From NCBI RefSeq assembly GCF_014200435.1, contig NZ_JACHBR010000001.1, positions 5,212,001 through 5,276,000 on the forward strand: a stretch of DNA of 64,000 nucleotides, read 5' to 3'. This document shows, piece by piece, positions 61,197-64,000 of the stretch (position 1 is its first letter; the number at the start of each line of letters is the position of its first letter). The translations under genes and the position numbers were made by a program. Source of the DNA: Sphaerisporangium krabiense. GTDB lineage: Bacteria; Actinomycetota; Actinomycetes; Streptosporangiales; Streptosporangiaceae. The notes beneath the pieces were generated by a model. It did no database searches. It was given only the letters and a program-made list of their open reading frames with translations, and had not been told where the DNA came from.

Positions 61197-62315
61197 ATGA
61201 GGATCGTCCGGCTGGCCAATTTCGTCGCCCCCCGGTCGGGCGGGCTGCGCACCGCGCTGAACGAGCTCGGATCCGGCTACCGGGCCGCCGGGCATGAACC
61301 GATCCTCGTGATCCCCGGCCCGGCGGCGGCCACGCGGGACACCCCGGCGGGCACCGTCATCACGATTCCCGGCCCGGTCGTCCCTGGCACGGGCGGATAC
61401 CGGGTCCTCACCGCCCGCCGGCCGCTGCGGCGCCTGCTGGACGCGCTGCGTCCCGACCGGCTGGAGGTGTCCGACCGCACCACCCTGCGCTGGACCGGCC
61501 GCTGGGCGCGGTCGCGCGGCGTGCGCTCGGTCATGGTCTCGCACGAGAGCCTCGACGGCCTGCTGCGCCTGTTCGCCCCGGACGGGACGCCGGTCCGCCC
61601 GCTGGCCGACCGGCTCAACCGCGCCACGGCGGCGGACTTCGACGTCGTCGTCTGCACGACCGCGTGGGCGGCGGCCGAGTTCCGCCGGCTCGGCGTGCCC
61701 AACCTCGTCCAGGTGCCGCTCGGGGTGGACCTGGACCGCTTCCACCCGCGCCACCGCGACCCCGGGCCGCCCGGCGCACCGGGCGAACCGCTCATCGTCC
61801 ACTGCAGCCGGCTGTCGGCGGAGAAGCGCCCGGACCGCCCGATCGACGCCCTCGCCGAGCTGCGCCGCAGGGGCGTCCCCGCCCGGCTCGTCGTCGCGGG
61901 GGACGGCCCCCGGCGCGCGGCGCTGCGGGCGCGGGCGGCGGGGCTGCCGGTGACGTTCCTCGGGCACGTCGCCGACCGCGACCGGATCGCCAGGCTCCTG
62001 GCCACCGCGGACGTGGTCGTCGCGCCGGGGCCGGTGGAGACGTTCGGCCTGGCCGCCCTGGAGGCCCTCGCCGCGGGCACGCCCGTCGTGGTGTCCCGGC
62101 ACGGCGCGCTGCCCGAGGTGGTCGGCGACGCGGGCGCGGCCGTGGACGACGACCCGCGCGCGTACGCCGACGCGATCCAGGACCTGCTGGCCCGTGACGA
62201 GGGCGAGAGACGGCGGGCGGCGCGCCGCCGCGCGGAACGGTACGGCTGGCCGGCCGCGGTCGGCGGCTTCCTGGCCGCGCACGCGGTCCCGGACTCCCAG
62301 GGGGCGCGCCGATGA
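61197..62315 (+). CDS. Family 4 glycosyltransferase
   Basis: A 372-residue GT-B enzyme. The N-terminus MRIVRLANFVAPRSGGLRTA includes the Gly-rich acceptor loop. The C-terminal donor domain has IVHCSRLSAEKRPDRPIDAL and VVAPGPVETFGLAALEALAA, where the EX7E-like glutamates bind the nucleotide sugar. The mannosyl or glucosyl specificity is not readable. It overlaps the SGNH hydrolase gene by four bases (ATGA), and a second GT4 gene follows. The set suggests glycolipid or cell-wall glycan synthesis. Confidence 0.9.
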   Translation: MRIVRLANFVAPRSGGLRTALNELGSGYRAAGHEPILVIPGPAAATRDTPAGTVITIPGPVVPGTGGYRVLTARRPLRRLLDALRPDRLEVSDRTTLRWTGRWARSRGVRSVMVSHESLDGLLRLFAPDGTPVRPLADRLNRATAADFDVVVCTTAWAAAEFRRLGVPNLVQVPLGVDLDRFHPRHRDPGPPGAPGEPLIVHCSRLSAEKRPDRPIDALAELRRRGVPARLVVAGDGPRRAALRARAAGLPVTFLGHVADRDRIARLLATADVVVAPGPVETFGLAALEALAAGTPVVVSRHGALPEVVGDAGAAVDDDPRAYADAIQDLLARDEGERRRAARRRAERYGWPAAVGGFLAAHAVPDSQGARR

Positions 62316-62419
62316 CCGAGCCGATGACCGAGCCGATGACCGAGCCGATGACCGAGCCGATGACCGAGCCGATGACCGCACCGATGACCGCACCGGTGAC
62401 CGCGCCGACGACCGCGCCG
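62312..62419 (+). repeat. 12-bp tandem repeat carrying in-frame start codons
   Basis: Nine 12-base units: five of ATGACCGAGCCG at 62312, 62324, 62336, 62348 and 62360, two of ATGACCGCACCG at 62372 and 62384, then GTGACCGCGCCG at 62396 and ACGACCGCGCCG at 62408. Seven in-frame ATG codons result, followed by GTG 62420. Unit gain or loss keeps the frame. Confidence 0.92.
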
Positions 62420-63277
62420 GTGACCGTGCGGCTCGTCGCGCTCGGCGACTCCGTCACCGTCGGGATGGGCGACCCGGCACCCGGGGGAGGCTGGCGCGGG
62501 TGGGCGGCCCTGCTCGCCGGATCGCTGCCCGGGACGGTCGAGTTCACCAACCTCGCCGACCTCGGCGCGACGGCGCGCGACCTCGCGTCCGGCCAGCTCC
62601 CGAGGGCCCTCGACCTGCGGCCGACGCTGGCCACGGTGCTCGCGGGCGTCAACGACACGCTGCGCGGCTCCTTCGACCTGGCCGTCATCGCCGGCGCCCT
62701 GGAACGCGTCGTCGCGGGGCTGCGCGGCACGGGCGCGACCGTCCTCACCGCCCGCCTGCCCGACCCCGGGCTCATGCTCGGCATCCCGGACTTCGTGCGC
62801 CGCCCGCTCACGCGCCGCGTGCACGGCGTGAACGCCGTCCTGGACCACCTGGCCGGCGCGTACGGGACCGTCCACGTCGACCTCGGCTCGCACCCGTCGC
62901 TGTACGAACGGCGCATGTGGGGGGTGGACAGGCTGCACCCGAGCGAGCGCGGGCACCGGCTGCTGGCCCGCCTGTTCGCGGCCGGGCTGGCCGAGCACGG
63001 TCACGCCGGCATCACGCCGCCGAGCCCCGAGCCGGCCGGGCGCGAGCCGTCGGCGTGGGCGAGCGCGCGGTGGATGGCCGTCGAGGGCACCGGGTGGGTC
63101 GTGCGCAGGTCCCGGGACTTCCTCCCTCAGTTCTGCGGGCTCGTCGCCAGCGAGGCGTGGCACGAGATCCGCGGCAGGACCGGGACGCTGGACGACCTGC
63201 TCCGCTCGGAGCTGGACGCCGTGCTGCGGCGCCTCGGCCCGCCCGGAGGCGCGCCCGCCGCCGCCTCCGGCGCGTGA
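62312..63277 (+). CDS. SGNH/GDSL hydrolase with repeated start region
   Basis: A 321-residue SGNH hydrolase: LVALGDSVTVGMG (catalytic Ser), LADLGATARDLASG, TVLAGVNDTLRGSFD (the GxND block), and a late WGVDRLHPSERGH with the Asp and His. It probably cleaves an ester on a sugar or lipid. The first 36 residues are MTEP/MTAP-type repeats from a 12-base DNA repeat, so the true start is unclear; GTG 62420, right before VRLVALGDS, may be the ancestral start. It overlaps the upstream GT4 gene and is followed by another. Confidence 0.88.
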   Translation: MTEPMTEPMTEPMTEPMTEPMTAPMTAPVTAPTTAPVTVRLVALGDSVTVGMGDPAPGGGWRGWAALLAGSLPGTVEFTNLADLGATARDLASGQLPRALDLRPTLATVLAGVNDTLRGSFDLAVIAGALERVVAGLRGTGATVLTARLPDPGLMLGIPDFVRRPLTRRVHGVNAVLDHLAGAYGTVHVDLGSHPSLYERRMWGVDRLHPSERGHRLLARLFAAGLAEHGHAGITPPSPEPAGREPSAWASARWMAVEGTGWVVRRSRDFLPQFCGLVASEAWHEIRGRTGTLDDLLRSELDAVLRRLGPPGGAPAAASGA

Positions 63278-63360
63278 CCCCGTGCCTCCCGCCCCCGGCG
63301 CCGTGCGCGAGTGCGCGTCGCCCCGTCGCGTGCCGTCCGACGTTCGAGAGAAGTGAGGCC

Positions 63361-64000
63361 ATGAGAGTCGCCATCGTCTCCGAGTCGTTCCTCCCTCAGG
63401 TCAACGGCGTGACGAACTCGCTGTGCCGTCTCCTGGACCACCTCGCGGAGCAGGGGCACGACGCGATGGTCGTGGCGCCGAACCCCGGCCCGAGGACGTA
63501 CGCCGGGTTCCCCGTGCACGCGACGCCCGCCTTCCGGCTGCTGCCGTTCTACCGGTCGTTCCGCGTGGGCCTGCCGAGCCGCGTCATCCACCGGTCGATG
63601 GCGGAGTTCAAACCCGACGTCGTCCACCTGGCCTCGCCGACGGTGGTCGGCGCCGCGGGGTTGACGGCGGCGCTGCGGCTCGGCGTGCCCGCGGTCGCGG
63701 TGTTCCAGACCGACCTGGCCGGGTTCGCGCGCCAGTACGGCCTGCGCGGCACCGACGCGCTGATCTGGTCCTGGCTGCGGCACGTCCACGCGCGGGCCGC
63801 GCTCACCCTGGCGCCCTCGACGGCGACGATGCGCGAGCTGCGCGCACACGGCGTCCCGCGGGTGTCGCTGTGGGGGAGGGGCGTGGACCTGGACCTGTTC
63901 CACCCGCGCCACCGCTCGCCGGAGCTGCGGCGTGAGCTCGCCCCGGACGGCGAGGTCGTCGTCGGGTACGTCGGGCGGCTGGCCGCCGACAAGCGCGTGC
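63361..64000 (+). CDS. MgtA/PimB-like GT4 glycosyltransferase, 3' end outside window
   Basis: The first 213 codons are visible and the frame runs off the right edge. The N-terminus MRVAIVSESFLPQVNGVTNS and HVHARAALTLAPSTATMREL, followed by GVDLDLFHPRHR and VVGYVGRLAADKRV, match the GDP-mannose-dependent alpha-mannosyltransferase MgtA family of actinomycetes. ATG 63361 has GAGAGAAGTGAGG upstream. Known MgtA adds mannose to a glycolipid acceptor in cell-envelope synthesis. It sits 83 bases after the SGNH hydrolase on the same strand. Substrate specificity is inferred from family similarity. Confidence 0.88.
   Translation, partial: MRVAIVSESFLPQVNGVTNSLCRLLDHLAEQGHDAMVVAPNPGPRTYAGFPVHATPAFRLLPFYRSFRVGLPSRVIHRSMAEFKPDVVHLASPTVVGAAGLTAALRLGVPAVAVFQTDLAGFARQYGLRGTDALIWSWLRHVHARAALTLAPSTATMRELRAHGVPRVSLWGRGVDLDLFHPRHRSPELRRELAPDGEVVVGYVGRLAADKRV

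Overview
The window is GC-rich throughout (roughly 70 percent by eye), with many GTG starts, purine-rich Shine-Dalgarno sites, four-base stop/start overlaps and a typical actinomycete gene set: a cytochrome bc1 b subunit with the PDWY form of its motif, a Pkn-type receptor kinase, paired NarL-type two-component systems, a PucR regulator, PPK2 and an MgtA-like mannosyltransferase. It reads as chromosomal DNA of a filamentous actinomycete. A repeat family between 12.8 and 13.3 kb resembles sequences I associate with Streptosporangiales, but that placement is a guess. No rRNA, tRNA, CRISPR array, insertion sequence or origin was seen.

Layout. 1-8.7 kb: a carotenoid cluster. A plus-strand arm (CruF-like hydratase, CrtD/CrtI-like desaturase, family 2 glycosyltransferase, CrtA-like monooxygenase) faces a minus-strand operon (74-aa protein, crtI, crtB, plsX paralogue). 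A divergent plsY-like gene sits between them. Together they could make a hydroxylated, glycosylated and perhaps acylated acyclic carotenoid. 8.7-12.6 kb: a DUF523-DUF1722 protein, an MFS transporter and an orphan qcrB. 12.6-13.5 kb: a gene-free block of three nested repeat types. 13.5-16.3 kb: a CoA-binding protein, then an unrecognised 658-aa protein preceded by a 14-codon upstream reading frame.

16.3-25.3 kb: a catabolic cassette (agmatinase-family ureohydrolase, N,N-dimethylformamidase-like protein, cupin, PucR regulator, APC permease, CehA/McbA-like metallohydrolase) that looks built to import and hydrolyse an amide or guanidino compound. 25.3-37.0 kb: a block of three large helicases, one PD-(D/E)XK nuclease and one transmembrane Ser/Thr kinase, two of the helicases carrying nuclease-like or zinc-ribbon domains. 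It resembles a defence island and recalls the helicase/kinase/nuclease logic of Mokosh, but in a split, two-operon layout I do not recognise. This is the best candidate for an undescribed system. It is followed by a short remnant of another helicase gene.

37.4-47.4 kb: two two-component systems with membrane proteins, a TetR regulator with three perfectly phased operators, a broken SGNH hydrolase gene and an F420-type reductase. 47.4-64 kb: small housekeeping or resistance genes (DHFR-like, DUF899, MazG-like, DoxX), a class A beta-lactamase and a penicillin-binding-like serine hydrolase, a heterodimeric ABC exporter, an ADP-ribosylglycohydrolase, an SCO6745-family protein, PPK2, and a GT4 / SGNH hydrolase / GT4 (MgtA-like) set that runs off the right edge.
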